Shown here: in pieces, positions 5,740-6,309 of the stretch
How the letters are laid out: every line of letters begins with the position of its first letter
Numbering within the stretch: position 1 is the first letter of the stretch
Source of the DNA: Bacteroidales bacterium
GTDB taxonomy: Bacteria; Bacteroidota; Bacteroidia; Bacteroidales; UBA10428
Direction: 5' to 3'
Assembly: GCA_016935595.1 (NCBI GenBank)
Contig: JAFGQQ010000290.1
Coordinates: 1 to 6,309, forward strand
Length of the DNA stretch: 6,309 bases
Notes under the pieces: model-generated
Told to the model about the DNA's origin: nothing
Seen by the model: only the letters and a program-made list of their open reading frames with translations
Database searches by the model: none
Translations under genes and position numbers: made by a program

Positions 5740-6309
5740 ATGAGAAAAGTATTGTTGCTGATTTTTATAGTAATTGTTCAATTTTATTCTTATTCCCAGG
5801 GCTATCAAATTAAAGTCAAAATAAATGGAATTAAAGACGAAAAAGTAATTCTTGGTCATCATTTTGTTGATAAGTTGTATCCTGATGATACTGTTGTTGT
5901 GAATGCAAAGGGAGAAGGTGTTTTTAAAGGAAATGAAAAGTTATCCGGTGGAATGTATTTTATTTATTTACCTGATACAAAATTTTTTGATATACTGATA
6001 AATGATAACCAGAAATTTGAAATAATTGCAGATTCTTCGGCAAATATTGATAATATTAAGTCAGTCAATTCAATAGAAAATGAACTTTTTTTCGATTACC
6101 AGAAATTTATGATAGCCAAACAAAAAGAGGCTAAAGAGCTCAATCAGCAAAAAGAAAAGTCGGATTCGGAAAAAGAAAAAGAAGAAATAACAGCTAAAAT
6201 TGATAAAATAAGGGAAGATATTAATGCAAAAATTAAACAACTGAATATTGATTATCCCAATACTTTTTTTATAAAATTTTTAAATGCCACACAGGATATT
6301 GAAATTCCC
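5740..6309 (+). CDS. DUF4369/DUF5106-type secreted protein, probable thioredoxin-fold family, N-terminal part (3' truncated by window edge)
   Basis: An open frame of 190 codons that runs off the right edge without a stop. The product begins MRKVLLLIFIVIVQFYSYSQ, a signal peptide ending in the usual Bacteroidota form, without a lipoprotein cysteine. The next ~85 residues (GYQIKVKINGIKDEKVILGHH to about NDNQKFEI) resemble the beta-rich N-terminal domain (DUF4369-like) that precedes thioredoxin domains in Bacteroidota. They include the VFKGNEKLSGGMYFIYLPD stretch. Then comes a long, highly charged helix rich in Lys, Glu and Gln (about 123-165), and the window stops near TQDIEIP, just where DUF5106-type proteins normally enter their second half. 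The missing C-terminal part would be expected to carry a TlpA-like thioredoxin domain for thiol-disulphide exchange in the periplasm, but its CxxC cannot be checked here. It is 105 bases from the previous gene. Confidence 0.82.
   Translation, partial: MRKVLLLIFIVIVQFYSYSQGYQIKVKINGIKDEKVILGHHFVDKLYPDDTVVVNAKGEGVFKGNEKLSGGMYFIYLPDTKFFDILINDNQKFEIIADSSANIDNIKSVNSIENELFFDYQKFMIAKQKEAKELNQQKEKSDSEKEKEEITAKIDKIREDINAKIKQLNIDYPNTFFIKFLNATQDIEIP

Overview
The window reads as chromosomal DNA of a member of the Bacteroidota (Bacteroidetes). The evidence is the low G+C, AT-rich spacers, a type IX secretion (T9SS) C-terminal sorting domain, no Shine-Dalgarno-like sequences before the starts, a TTTG-N20-TAnnTTTG promoter of the Bacteroidota sigma type, and a DUF4369/DUF5106-type lipid-free secreted protein at the right edge. 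No RNA gene, insertion sequence, CRISPR array or phage gene was seen.

Layout. (1) 1-666 (+): 3' end of a gamma-glutamyltransferase-family Ntn hydrolase gene, cut by the left edge. (2) 668-1564 (-): a secreted protein with a T9SS type A sorting domain, convergent with the first gene and 1 base from it. (3) 1565-1794: 230 bases without a gene; I found no exact promoter for gene 2 there. (4) 1795-2040 (-): a small DUF2007 protein. (5) 2041-2202: a divergent control region with a near-ideal rightward promoter and three perfect TACGA-N6-TCGTA inverted repeats. (6) 2203-2586 and 2593-4863 (+): a BlaI/MecI-family repressor and an M56 (BlaR1/MecR1-like) membrane metalloprotease, 6 bases apart. (7) 5008-5634 (+): a secreted protein of unknown function. 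(8) 5740-6309 (+): start of a secreted DUF4369/DUF5106-type protein, probably a thioredoxin-fold protein, cut by the right edge.

The centre of interest is the BlaI-M56 pair. By analogy with BlaI-BlaR1, the repressor should hold down its own operon through the three operators, and the protease should relieve this when its outward-facing part senses a signal. The protease lacks the penicillin-binding sensor domain of BlaR1. In its place is a charged coiled-coil stretch, six tandem repeats of 19-20 residues (residues 461-578) and an unbroken run of about 22-24 pentapeptide repeats (about 619-738). What it senses cannot be read from the sequence, and nothing here ties it to beta-lactam resistance. 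The secreted proteins downstream may belong to the same transcription unit, but the gaps of 144 and 105 bases leave this open.
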